Shown piece after piece: positions 38,327 to 50,167 of a stretch of 64,000 nt of DNA. The position numbers and the translations under genes were made by a program. Location of the stretch: NCBI RefSeq assembly GCF_910591885.1, contig NC_063279.1, positions 3,410,001-3,474,000 of the forward strand. The letters run 5' to 3'. The stretch is from Bombus terrestris. Taxonomy: Eukaryota > Arthropoda > Insecta > Hymenoptera > Apidae. Under the pieces are notes generated by a model that had not been told where the DNA came from, did not search any database, and worked only from the letters and a program-made list of their open reading frames with translations. The stretch's first letter is position 1; every line of letters begins with the position of its first letter.

Positions 38327-40027
38327 TATTATTTTGTATATAGATTCAAATGTTTATATAACGATGCCGATGTAACCAGTCGCATCTCGACTTTTATACG
38401 TTTCGATAAAACAACCGGTGGAACAGAAATTACTACGTAAAATGACATTTCCAATAGAGAGAGGACAGAAAAATCAGTCTCAGTCAGGGACGTCGATCAA
38501 TCGCATTTAAACGAACCACATTATCACCGAAGCAACGATTCAGTAGCGGAAAAAAAGATATAAAACAGCAAATTGAACTGCAACGTTAGGTTTGTGGAAT
38601 TTGATGTATCGCGAAAATATAAAAAGTGATTGGCGTTCGACGATGAACCAGAAATCGAGCAACGCGGAGTTCGATCACCGAATTTCCAGTCACACGGTCG
38701 ATTTCTTCGAATAGTTTGGTATCTGGGATCGGTGTATTTGAATGTCGAATGCCGTGGGTACCACGATGAGCGACTGTAATTTCGCATCGAGTCGTGAATT
38801 TTTCTCTTTTGTTCCGCCTTTACGTTGTCGCCGGACGAGTCGCGCGATCGAAGGCCTTTACAAAATTCGCGAAAACTCAGTTCCTCTGCAATTACTTTCT
38901 CTCCGAACGATTTACGTCTTAGGTGTTATAGTATTTTAGGAAAAAGCGATAGAACGTTTATCTAATAATTTTTGTTCCGTTATTTTTTGATCATTTTAAT
39001 CGGATTAAAATTGTGTTTAAAGTTTCAAGTCAATCTTTCTCGAATGTAGATAAAATGTCTAATTTATTCTATTTTAAGCGCTGTAGGCTAATAAAAAATG
39101 TAAAGTCGATAGAGTAACCACGTCAAACATGATCACGGTGATTCGAGAGAGATTTCTCAACAAGAACACGACAACAACTCGTACATCACGTAAAATGGCA
39201 CCTAGAAAATTTTAAAATATAAATCGATAAAATTACGTTATGTATCAATTATTCATAGCCAGTTTTAACTAGGCTTACTATAATTAATTTGACATAAATC
39301 AGCGTTCCCGGTTCATTGTCACGAAGGCGCGTTAGTGGGATTTATGTCGTCGCAAAACACGAAAACATGGATGGATCGCGGCGTACGAGATTTACAAGAT
39401 TCCCAGTTTCGAAATGTTTCCTATAAAAAATCGCCTGTATATTTAACAGTTGAAATTTCAAATATTATTCGGGAAATACATGTACTTTGAGAATTTTCTA
39501 TAGTTTAAAAAACAGCAATGCAAATAGGTACTTACATATCGTTTTACCGTGTCGCGCTATCTAAAAGCTAGCATGGTAGGAATTTTCCTCCATTCATAGA
39601 GCACATTTTTCTCTACTTTTTCTCGTCGTAGAAACATAACCGAAAGCTTCCGCGTAGAAATATATACGTACGGGCAAGATACATGTCATTTACGGTCGCG
39701 TAAAAATACAGCTCCAGTGACACAATTATTTCAATTACTCTAAACGAGTGTTTCACAGAAACAGATCTCATTGCGAAAGTACGAAGGTGAATATACGAAA
39801 TTGATACGCGAGTAAAAATCAAGAGGAGGTCTCTGTTATTCGCGAAGTTTTCCTTTTCGTTTGCTCATCGTTGTCCGCAATGGCGGCTGTTTACCAGCTC
39901 GATTATGACTTGGGCCGCGTGCAGGTATTAAATGCAATTCTCTTCGCTTTCCCTGTAATGCGAGCTCGGCGCGAACACTTCCGCAAGGAAGCCGTGCAAC
40001 GTATGTTTCGTACACCATCGAGCAACA

Positions 40028-40624
40028 ATGCAATTTCAGTGTCGAAGTGGCGCAATTGCTGCAATTATTCCAGTCAACCGTCCTATTTTACGCGAAATGG
40101 TACGAAAATGTCTCGTTCCGCCTGTGTCACGAGCCATTGTTGCCAAGAAAACCTGGAATTATTATGTGAAAAAATTTTTCCCAAAGTATTGTGCTTTCCT
40201 TTCTTTCTCGTGCTTCGTATTTTTTCATAAAATTTCTACACTTTTACAATTTTTACAAATTTTTACAATTTCTAACATAAAATTAAACAAAAATCTAAAC
40301 CGCCTTGTTGATCTTAAGAACATTGATTTTCAAGAGATTCCGAATGCAATTTCTCTGCAGTCTTTGATTCAATTAATTTATTTAACAGGGAATTATGTAA
40401 TTTGGCAAATTATTAGAACATATCTTCGCGTACGATATTATTCCCATGTCTTGAAAATACTCATAGCCACAGAGAAAACGATTCCCTGGTCGCTTCGATT
40501 ATTATTTGTCCCAAAAGAACCGTCTCTCGATCGAAGCACGTTTTCCATCGCAGCCATGGTACGATCGCGACTAGGCGAACTATTCTCGAGGCATACGCGG
40601 GAAGGACCAATCAGACAAAGTTGA
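40028..40624 (+). other. Open frame of 198 codons, probably not a gene
   Basis: The frame starts at an internal ATG. It overlaps another plus frame (39871-40230) and, at its end, a minus frame (40438-40665). The predicted product has a phenylalanine-rich middle that comes from a local TTTTACAA-type repeat at about 40243-40270, which is not how a conserved protein would look. There is no domain or catalytic motif, nor any signal peptide that survives scrutiny. Without splice context or homology I treat it as chance. Confidence 0.3.
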
Positions 40625-40761
40625 ACGTATAACCGAGTTTCCAATAGTGACCGATATGAGGTCAAATAACTTACGTTAGTTTAGATCTAGCCAAACTTCG
40701 TTATGGAGAGTTTGCCAACGTTCGTTCTACGCGAGAAAACAGACACAGCGAATGACGCGAC

Positions 40762-40846
40762 CGAGAGAGAAAGAAGGAAACAAAGCGAGGAACAGAGAAG
40801 AGGAAAAGGAAAAGAGATAGGGAATCGAGCGAATCGAGAGAAACGG
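40762..40846 (+). repeat. Polypurine strand-biased tract
   Basis: GA-rich sequence with scattered C and T, similar in style to the tracts at 4.06 and 62.89 kb. It makes the minus strand serine/leucine/phenylalanine-rich in a spurious frame. Confidence 0.75.
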
Positions 40847-42948
40847 AGTCTGAATGTCTAGATTTCGAAATAAACATGACAAGGCGTATCAGAAATGATC
40901 GAGTACGCTCGATTCGATACTCTGTTTGCACTAATTTATTTGCTCCATCTACTTCATCGCAGCCGACTTTGGAAGAGTCTCGTGAAATAATAATATTCGA
41001 AACAATTCACGTTCGTTCGTCGAGATTCCAATAATTTTCCTTTTCCTCTATTTTCTTCTTTGAAATTACGCTTGCGCTTGACGATACCTTTTAAACCAAG
41101 CAAGAGATTCGCGATGTCTCTCGCCGGATCATTCGTTGTTAATATCGAGCGCGAATTATCGATGGTGGCGTGCACGCATCGCGTGCTTCACCACTCGCGG
41201 TGCATCGATTTTTATTTATTAAGCGAAGCGCTAATAGCGATGGATCGAAAACAAATAGAGAAATTGCTGGAACAGTAACGAACCAACAAGTGGATCTTCC
41301 GCTGCGCGTTTTGTTGCTCCAAGTTCAATCGATGAAACGGAATCGCTCATTCTGGAAAATCAAATTTAGACGAAGGGCTTCTGCGATTTTCCGATGTGAG
41401 CAAGGTTTCCCTTATCGATTTATGTATCGTTTATTCGATTCATTGGCGAAATAAGTTAATAAACATTAGCTTAATAAATACTTATAATATATCGATAATA
41501 CAAGAATATACAATCGCGTTGAATTTTCAATATTACGAATACAGTTATGGATGGAATTGTTAAAAATAGAAATCAGAACTCGTATGGAGGTATATCTACA
41601 GATTCTATGCATATGTAATTACAAGTACGAAATTACATACTCGCGTAAAATATTATTAACCTTCTCATCAAATTGTCAAGCAGTTATATATTTGATATTA
41701 CTTTTGGCTATCATCTAATTTTTAAAACACACGAAATAACTACCAACTTACTTAACAAATAATTCCATCAACCATTAGAACGTATGCCGAATTATTTTCG
41801 CAAGTCATTCACAACATCAATAACTTTTATTCTTTCCTTTCTCCCCTTTACAAAGGATAATTTGCATGCACGTTAACATATAATATATCTTGCAGATTAG
41901 AAAAAGCATCGAGTGAAATCCTCTACCGACATCGTTTTTCATTTCTGTAAATTTTCATTTTCTCCCCTCACTTCGCCCCTCAACAGCGATGTTTATTTGT
42001 TACAATCATGATTCATGCTCGCGGTAAATTTTTAAATAGAAAATAACGAGTTTATTTTTCCTCTAGCTAGGACTAGGTATCGCGTGTGTTAGCCAGAGGT
42101 TAACTACAATTTTGCATGTATTCGGTACACGCACACTCGCCCCTTATAATCTCTAAAGTGCATCAGGACGATATATTGTTTTAGGCGAGGACAGGGTCGC
42201 ACGACGGGAGCGCAACCTTAAATGTAGCGTAGATCAGAACTCGGTGTATGGGATAGGAACAAATTCCTGGAATTCCTATTAAAATAGCTGGAAACTTCAA
42301 ATGAAATTGCTTTCGTCACGTTGCCCCGTTCGAAATTTATTAGCCTGCCGCGAAGTACTTACGCGTTATTTGTTTTGTGAACCGTGTCACGAGTACGTGC
42401 GTGCTCGCCCTAGATATCCCTCTGTTATTTTTTGACAATCGTTTGGCCATAAAAATAGCTATATCGATTATTAGATCAGATCGTTGATAATTTATTCAGA
42501 GTTTTTATTTTATATAAAACCTTATTTTTCCTACGTTACCTTTTCTTTTATAGATTTTATTATAGTGTCTAATAGCTTCTGCTACTTTTACGAAACAGAA
42601 GGGAAAGAATGAGAAATGGGCGAAATTTGGTCGACGTCCGAGAAGAAAAATTCTTTCACGGTATCATTTTATACGATTTTAAGAGGAATTAGATAGCAAT
42701 TGATTAACGGGAGAGTTTCCACGAATATTCAGTTAAATGCAAAGATACGATCGTGCTTGTAATTCATTCGATTGTCTGTTTCAGGTTTCGTTATCTTCGG
42801 ATGTTAGTCTATTAGAGCAATAATCATATCCAAAATAAGTGTAAAATTTTTTGATAGGAATCACTTTGATGATAATTTCTTGCAGTTTTATTAAATTACT
42901 AGACTCTAAATTAGTATTAAACTTTGTACTACAACTTTTTCGATTATA

Positions 42949-43151
42949 TTAGCTTGTCCGGAAAGTTTCTTTCTTTCGCAAACGTGTTTTTTACAACAGT
43001 GCACCTTCCTACAAACGTGAAACCAAGTCTGTAAAAATAATAAAATTGAATAAAATGGATCGTACATAATTCGACAAAATAATATAAAACGAAAAACGTC
43101 GTGCGTCTATTATTTCCTCATAAAACGAAAGAAACTTTTCGGACAAGCTAA
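42949..43151 (-). mobile_element. Mariner-type MITE, asymmetric class (copy 3)
   Basis: 203 bp, bounded by TA at 42947-42948 and 43152-43153. The ends read TTAGCTTGTCCGGAAAG and its inverse; both ends carry the same GG-to-GC change in the terminal repeat relative to the other copies. Compared with copies 4 and 5 it is inverted: the AAAAAACACGTTTGCG part lies on its left. Its centre has an ATTCAATTTTATTATT stretch where copies 4 and 5 have a GAGATAAACACCGCG block. No coding capacity. Confidence 0.9.
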
Positions 43152-43153
43152 TA

Positions 43154-46100
43154 CTAATATCAATTCTTCAAATTAATTTTTACTCTTACACGAGCAAATA
43201 CAATCCGTTTATCCAACCAACTAATTGTCAAATAAGCATTTCGGTTTTAGAAGAATTGCTCAATGGTCCCTTTGTATCGTTGTATCCTGCTTTATAATCA
43301 AACGAGAACCGAGCAAGAGTGCAGCGAAACGCGATAATAGATACAGATGCTGTCCTCGAGCGAGCAAAAAACAAGAAAAAGAAGAGATATCCTGGTCTAT
43401 TCGGCTTGTGACAAAAGAGAGGAAACGGTTCTGGTTTATATTTGAACCTTTCTCGCAGAATAAGCTTCTTCATCATCGATAAAAGTAAGTTGATAAGAAT
43501 CATCGAGCAGATCAGACCGATATCCGTTTTTCCTGGCTCACCGTCTTGTTCTTATCAACCGGAATGACCGGTGATGGTCGCCGATGGCCAATAACTTTCG
43601 GTGAACATAGGAAATCGATGAACACCGATGAGAGCATGGATCCCCGACAAAACACAGAAACTCGATTCGCCAGCGAATTTGTTGAGGTTTAATAATCGTC
43701 TTTTGTGGAAAGTCGTCTCGAGTTTCATGAACGTAACAGAGACGAGATCGATGGACAATGGAGATCATTAGGCTAGTTAAAAAAAATAGTAAAAATATTT
43801 GGGTAAAAAGAAGACTCTTTCGAGCGAATATTATATATAGATATATTAGATATATTTAGTAACCGGTTATGCGAAAGCTCACGCGATCTATAACGGTTAT
43901 CGAAATCGATGACTATTTCATCAGACGTGAATTTAGAAACTGATCGTTTCGTAAAATTGGGTTGAAAAGGTTATCGGGGCAATCTGTTTCAAGAAATTAT
44001 GAAAATATGAAAGCAGAGTTTGGAGATATATGTTTCAATATATTTGACTCATTTATTACCGTCGAGTAGGTTCCATTTATATGGCAATTCGATCGCGAGT
44101 CTTCTTAACAAGCCTGATAAAAATGATCTTAAATAAAAAAATTAAGTATTTAGTCCGGAATTGTAGTAAAATGTAAAACTATAAAAGCGCTACACCGATT
44201 CCTCTGTATAGAGACACGATTCGACCGTGTAAGTTGAAATTTACAATAGCAATTTACAATTTACCATAACAGGGTGAAAGTTACTAGATGCATTTAAACA
44301 TATAAGAAAAATAGTCGGTTATTTATGAAATTGCAGATATATTTTTCAACTTGTTTCTCTGAACGATTGATCATTTACCAACTCTGATTCAAATCACCCT
44401 GCGACCTACGAATTCGGACTTTCCTTGTGCGCTAAGATCAATGGAAAATGATCTTGCGTGTCGAGAGATCAATTGCCAGCTAAATTTAGTATCTATCGAT
44501 CGTTCGATAAAATCATTCTCGAATACGCGCAACAGAAATTCTAATTAATATTCTCGAAACGAAGGGACCAGTCGATCGAGTTTCTAGGACATCAAAACTC
44601 TAGAACTAGATCGTTCGAATAACCGTGGGAACGAACGTGCTTTTAACGATTCCTCATTGTTCTTTGGATGCACGCAAAAACTTGGCTTGTAATTCCAGGG
44701 GGAAATAAAACTGCTTTCGATCAGGAACATCGCGTTTCGAATTTCGGTTGTTGCGCAGCCCGTTCGACCGACCCGTTTGTTTGTCGGCTCCGCGCTTCGT
44801 AGCCGTCCGTCATTCGATTATTTCAAGATTTAAATGAAACTAACGTTGTCACTGGCGCGTCCGAGCGCGGGGAACATTGCTGAGCGAAACGTACGGACGT
44901 TGAACCAGGGAAAAATTCGTTGCCATTCTGTCGCGCGAAATTCGATCAGTTCACGTTCTAACAAATTTTCGTTTCGCCCGACGATTCGTTTTTTCCTTCC
45001 GACGATGTTGATCGGCGCTGAGCGATAGATGTCGTTAATTTCAACATAAGATAGAATCTAAATGCGATGGAATCGAAAATGGATTCATAAATGACACGGC
45101 ACGGAGAGAATAGAATCAGTTAATTGTGAACATTCATGCAAAATATATTTGTGAATACGACGTGATATTATATTTCTTCGTGGCTTGAGTATGACTCTGA
45201 GAAATTGGAAATTAATCTGTATCTATTTGAATCAACGAAGATTGCGTGCATATTGTTTGGAAGTAAATACGAAATTACTTGGATTCTTATCTTAAACGTA
45301 GACTGACGTGGTTCTCTATTTTACAATTTTTCATAAAATTACCAATTACGAATGTGTTAATTAATTTAAGAAGGTTGCTAAAACTCGATTTATCGTTACT
45401 TTGCTCCGTAACGATACGGGGGAGAGATTGGTAATAAAGCGACATATTCTCGCGAATTTTCGTGCCAGCTTAGTCTGGTGGAAAGCTTTCTTTTTTTATG
45501 GAGAAGAAAGATGTTCGAAGGAAATGAGCGATAAAAGTTTTAGGTCGAAACGTATAGAAACGATAAAATCGTGAAGGACGTAAAATCGAAAGGAACGATG
45601 GAAGATTGAAGGAAGAATTGTTGGTAGACAGTTGTAGGGGTTGAACGTTTCCTTTTCGATTCCTTTTAACGTGATATCGCACGATGTCGATACGTTGTCC
45701 AATCCAGTGACATCGTGATCTTTTCTGACAGGGTTCAGATCGATTTAGGTTACATTAAAGGAAAGAGCATTAAGGTTCTCTGTGTTTTACGGAAAGAAAG
45801 ATACGAATTTCTGTGTGCAATGACGTTAAAGTGGTCTTTGTGTAATTATCAATACATGTAATAGATATTCGACGAAATTAATTCGTTGGACAACGTTCTG
45901 TTATCAAGCGGTAAATAGAAATAAAATAATAATTTGCTTGAAAAATTACGAATTGATATTGATTCCTCCTTTATACGAAATAACTTCAAAGATTCAAGTT
46001 GAACACCGCAACTGTTAAAATTTTGTCAAACGACCCAATTATTGTCGAGAATGATAAAGCTGAATTAATGATTTTATTATTAATTTTATTTAATAATCCA

Positions 46101-48312
46101 TAACAGTGATTGACGTGACTCTAAGTAATCGATCTAACACAAGAACATAAGCGAGATCGGCGATACAGTCTTCTCTATCGAATCTCTACTTTTCACCGTA
46201 TCAAATCGCGATATTCTAACACGCGTACATATGGATGAAAATTCTGTGACCGCTGTGAGATCCGGTTCTGATAAAAGCCCGCCGAAAGTTGAACGGTTCG
46301 CGGAGTAACAATTCTCGTAGCGGTCTCTCTCCGGGCGGAATTCGAAATCGAAACGGAATCCATCACGTTGTCCGAGCTCGTCGGCGAGGGTTGAAGTCGA
46401 AGCGTTCGCCTCGAAGCGACTATCAAAACGTGGCACACGAACAGAGACACGGTAATTCCATCGGTACCGTTCCAATATCACAGATGATCTTCAGTATGAC
46501 GAGTCGGCAGACAGCGTTCATCAGCTTCGAAAGATCGTTCTCGACCGCGGAATTTCCACGTTGATAAAAATGACCCCGCTACGCCATACCGGTCTGACTT
46601 ACCGGGAAATTGGACGCCCAGCTTTCGAACCTGCAGCAATTTTCGAACAGATAGACGACGATCGCTTCAAGTGCAAGTCGAAAAATAAATTGTGCTACGC
46701 CGAATTTTCAATTTTAATGAAAATCGATAGTCGGAAAGAGGAGGAATCTTTGTGCATGATATGTAGAAATTGAAAATGATATAAGAATTAGTGGACCGTA
46801 AATATTAGAATATCTATCGATTTGGTATACGTTGAATGTATTTCACTTTGTAATGTGAGACGTTAAATGGTAAAGACTTATATTATACCAATATATAACT
46901 AACAAATAAAATCTCTACAATATCGAAGACTCCGTAATCGTGATCTTGCAGCTTCTTATTTCGAGCGAAAAGAATGAATTATAGTTGATTTTGAGGGAAT
47001 GGCAGGAGGAATAGAGGAAAAGCTGGGTTGTTGCAGAAGTTCGCTATGGATAATTTCTGGTAATTTGAAACAGAAGTGAGACGAGAACGAGTACTGTACG
47101 ACCGCAAGCAGCACTTATTCCGGCAGCGACAGCAGGTGGTAACTGCTTCGTCTGCAACTGGACCGCAAACGATGCAAATTCCATCTATAGTTGCAAGTAG
47201 TTCGACCCCAATTGGCACACTTCGCCCGGAGAAATTCAATTTTTGTGTTTTGAATTTTGATATCATGGAAATTTGATATCATTTTTCGAACGATAATTGA
47301 GCCAATCAACTCCATAAACTAGAAAGCAGAAATAAGCGATACTGTTGCGAACATCATTTTTTAAATCTACCTCGGAATTTGCTATTATTTATCTTTTTAT
47401 AATAAATAGAGTCATGAAACTAAGTACATAATTTGTTTATTTTTAAATTGAATAGTGTTGATCAGCTTGGCTTTCGAAACGCGATAATTGATGACGATAA
47501 TTAATGTAACGATGAAAATTAAAATATATTAAATGTCGTAAGATCCCTGCAGGGAAAGTTCTTTATCTTAAGCTTAATAGCCTGTTTAATACAGGTCGGT
47601 TTCTTACGAAGCTTTCCACTCATTAAATTAATAATTCATGACTCTTGCTCGCTTAATATTATAAACACAATATTCATCACATAATTTATACATTAATTTA
47701 ATTCACATACTAAAGCTACTTACTTTACAGGCTTGTTACCCTTCTCCTAACGACTCTGTAGTAGGGGATTTTAAACAAAGAATTATCCTTTCTACCTTAG
47801 ATCCGTACTAATTAAGTTGCAGACGCACGCAGTAATAAAGAGGCGAAAAGCTGTACAGCTTCCTTCTTTGTTCAGTTTGAAAACTTACACATAACTACAT
47901 TACACCATGCATATTATACTATGAGATATACCAAGCGTTATTACCACGACGATAATGATAAATTTTAAACACAAGTAATTATATATTCTAAGGAAAATTT
48001 CGAAAAGCAATTTCTTCTTTTAATTCGAAGCTTTCGCCATGTTTACTAAATAATTCTAATCTTTACTAGATATTCTGTATTATATTTAGATCTGCCCGGA
48101 TCGAAGTGGATTAAAACGTTCGCGAAGCAAAGCACGACACGCTATCGTAAACAATCCTTCTTTCGTATCTCTTAATTTATGAAATCGATCAATATGGCAT
48201 CTAAACGAGCGATATATGGAAGATCGGTTGTATCATCAACGATCGTCGAACAGCGAGAAATCTAAATATCCTTGCGTTCGTTTGGAAAGTACGTCTGAAT
48301 CGAAGCCACATA
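43154..48312. other. Noncoding stretch, no gene recognised
   Basis: Frames reach 115 codons on the minus strand (46134-46481), but that overlaps other minus and plus frames in a CpG-rich patch (46.14-46.56 kb). Another CpG-rich patch lies at 44.69-45.01 kb. No recognisable exon, RNA gene or repeat family is seen. Confidence 0.5.
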
Positions 48313-49170
48313 TGTAACCCCTCGTTTTACGCGGGGAAGTTCGGGCCTCGAGCTAGATTCTTAGTCGGTTGAGACTCAAGACACGAACTCAATTCTGAAT
48401 CGCTCGGGGCACTCCGCCCACTTAGGAACAACGCCGCTTCTCGCTTACCCTCTTCACCCTGTTCGCTTCCTCTCGACCCCTCTGTGGGTGTGTTGATAGG
48501 GATAGGGGTAAATGGGTGCGGGTGCGCACCACCCTCAACGCGGTGTAAGCTATCGGTTTAGCGTGGTTCGAATTAGGTCCACGTAGAAGACTTGTTACGT
48601 CGTTACCTTCAGTTCCACCGATACCCCTTATAACAGCGTATCCTTTTTCGAGCTCTAGCGTGATTCCCCTCTCTTTTTCATCGCCCTTTCTATTTTCTTT
48701 AACCTCTTTGCTCGCTTCTTTTTTCTTCGTTTCTTTCTCTTCGCTCTGGTTCGTATTCTCGCGACTAGCTGCTTTTCGCTTATAGAAACTGAACTTTTTC
48801 GCTGACGGGCTTCCCAATGTGTATACGTGTGTGTTAGGACGAGTGGAAACGGGCGAGACTCGTTGAAATTTTAACACCGCAACAGCCTCCAACCGGTATG
48901 AAACCAAAGTCTTTCCCTTTTCCGCGTTGAGCGGACGCACGGCTGCAATTCGATAGGGAAGATTTCCCGTGGACTGGGCCAACTTTCTCGGATACAACTT
49001 GGTAATCTTAAGAGTTTCTCTCTTTCCCTCTGTACCTTAGCCTTCTTCCTTTCCTTCTCTTTTTCGTAATTTTTGAACCGTAGTTCGTAAGGCGTAATTT
49101 TTTTAATGTAATCGTTGTCGTTAGTTTTCGTGACACGATTGTGATATAAATGCAAGACTGAGAATCATCG
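48313..49170 (-). other. GC-rich segment with 191-codon minus frame and LTR-like end
   Basis: The segment is far richer in GC than its flanks. Its left edge on plus reads TGTAACCCCTCG, which on minus is an LTR-like terminus ending GGGGTTACA, preceded there by a CCCCGCG/CGAGGGG near-hairpin. A minus frame of 191 codons (48422-48997) is open, with a lysine/glutamate-rich middle that corresponds to a pyrimidine-rich tract at 48.66-48.76 kb; a second frame (48871-49155) overlaps its start. I recognise no Gag, protease or other domain, and no opposite LTR end or matching target duplication was found. A retroelement fragment is the best guess; a lineage-specific gene is not excluded. Confidence 0.3.
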
Positions 49171-49188
49171 TGCTGTTTCTATTAAGTA

Positions 49189-49402
49189 TTAGGTTGTCCG
49201 AAAAGTTTCTTTCGTTTTACGAGGAAATAATAGACGCACAATGTTTTTTATTTTATATTATTTTCTCGAATTACGTACGATCGATTTTGTTCTGTTGAGA
49301 TAAACACCGCGACATTTCACAGACTTGGTTTCACGTTCGTACGAAGGCGCACTGTTGTAAAAAACATGTTTGCGAAAGAAAGACGCTTTTCGGACAACCT
49401 AA
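49189..49402 (+). mobile_element. Mariner-type MITE, asymmetric class (copy 4)
   Basis: 214 bp with TA at 49187-49188 and 49403-49404. The ends are TTAGGTTGTCCGAAAAG and CTTTTCGGACAACCTAA. The right half contains GAGATAAACACCGCGACA and ACTTGGTTTCACGTTCG, absent from the fold-back class. By eye it differs from copy 5 at roughly 18 positions out of 214. No coding capacity. Confidence 0.93.
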
Positions 49403-49404
49403 TA

Positions 49405-49951
49405 ATATCCTAGAATTCGGTATTAGAAAAAATTCGTTATGTTTTCTCAAGTAGAAGCAGAGAGTAGGGAAAAATTACATTTTTTTGAAAGCTTAGGTGG
49501 AGGCTTAGGATTAAATAGAAATTCTCAAAGTCTTGACTTAGGCTATATTGTCATTTTCAGCGCACCAGTCGATGGTGTAATTGCAATTGGATTGAAAAAA
49601 TTTAGGAACGGTAGTGGAAAAGTAAAATGATTGGTTCTCAAAGTATTATCATAAAACTATTAGAGGCTAATTCTTTGTTTTATTGGTTTATTTATAGAGT
49701 TTCTCCTTCTGTACATCGAATCTTCGGCGTACGGATGAAATTAGTAGCTTCGTAACAATTATTACTTTGACTCGAAACTGGCTTAAAGTTCTAAGCCATA
49801 GGTATGAGTCACACAGAAATTAAATTATTCGATTCGAGTTAATCAATTTGATTTTATAAAACGAGAAGCTCGCCTAGTTTTAATTAAACTAAAATTCTTT
49901 TAAAGAAAATGATTTTTACTCTATATTTTCGTTGTATGTATATTTCCATTG
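49405..49951. other. Spacer between two direct MITE copies
   Basis: About 550 bases between copies 4 and 5. It holds a 63-codon plus frame (49439-49630) of no recognisable family. No resemblance to transposase is seen, so there is no evidence that the pair mobilises the intervening DNA. Confidence 0.5.
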
Positions 49952-49953
49952 TA

Positions 49954-50167
49954 TTAGGTTGTCCGAAAAGTTCCTTTCATTTTATGAGGAAATAATAGAC
50001 GCGCAACGTTTTTTGTTTTATATTATTTTCTCGAATGACGTACGACTCATTTTGTTATGTTGAGATAAACACCGCGACATTTCACAGATTTGGTTTCACG
50101 TTCGTACGAAGGGGCACTGTTGTAAAAAACACGTTTGCGAAAGAAAAAAACTTTCCGGACAACCTAA
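49954..50167 (+). mobile_element. Mariner-type MITE, asymmetric class (copy 5)
   Basis: 214 bp with TA at 49952-49953 and 50168-50169. Same length, orientation and internal blocks as copy 4, at about 550 bases distance. The right terminal repeat reads CTTTCCGGACAACCTAA, one base different from copy 4. It has its own TA duplication, which favours independent insertion over a segmental duplication that copied the flanks. Confidence 0.93.

Larger units (their letters stand above)
38327..42948. other. Noncoding stretch, no gene recognised
   Basis: It includes the longest frame of the window (198 codons, 40028-40624, listed separately), a purine tract at 40.76-40.85 kb and overlapping short frames at 40.95-41.45 kb. 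The patch 42.07-42.40 kb is GC-richer with no recognised content. Confidence 0.5.

Noticed and set aside
39871..40624. Overlapping plus frames up to 198 codons as a candidate gene
   Set aside because: The frames contradict each other, cross a short tandem repeat and show no domain.
49403..49953. Composite transposon formed by MITE copies 4 and 5
   Set aside because: Each copy has its own TA duplication and nothing in the spacer looks like cargo or transposase.
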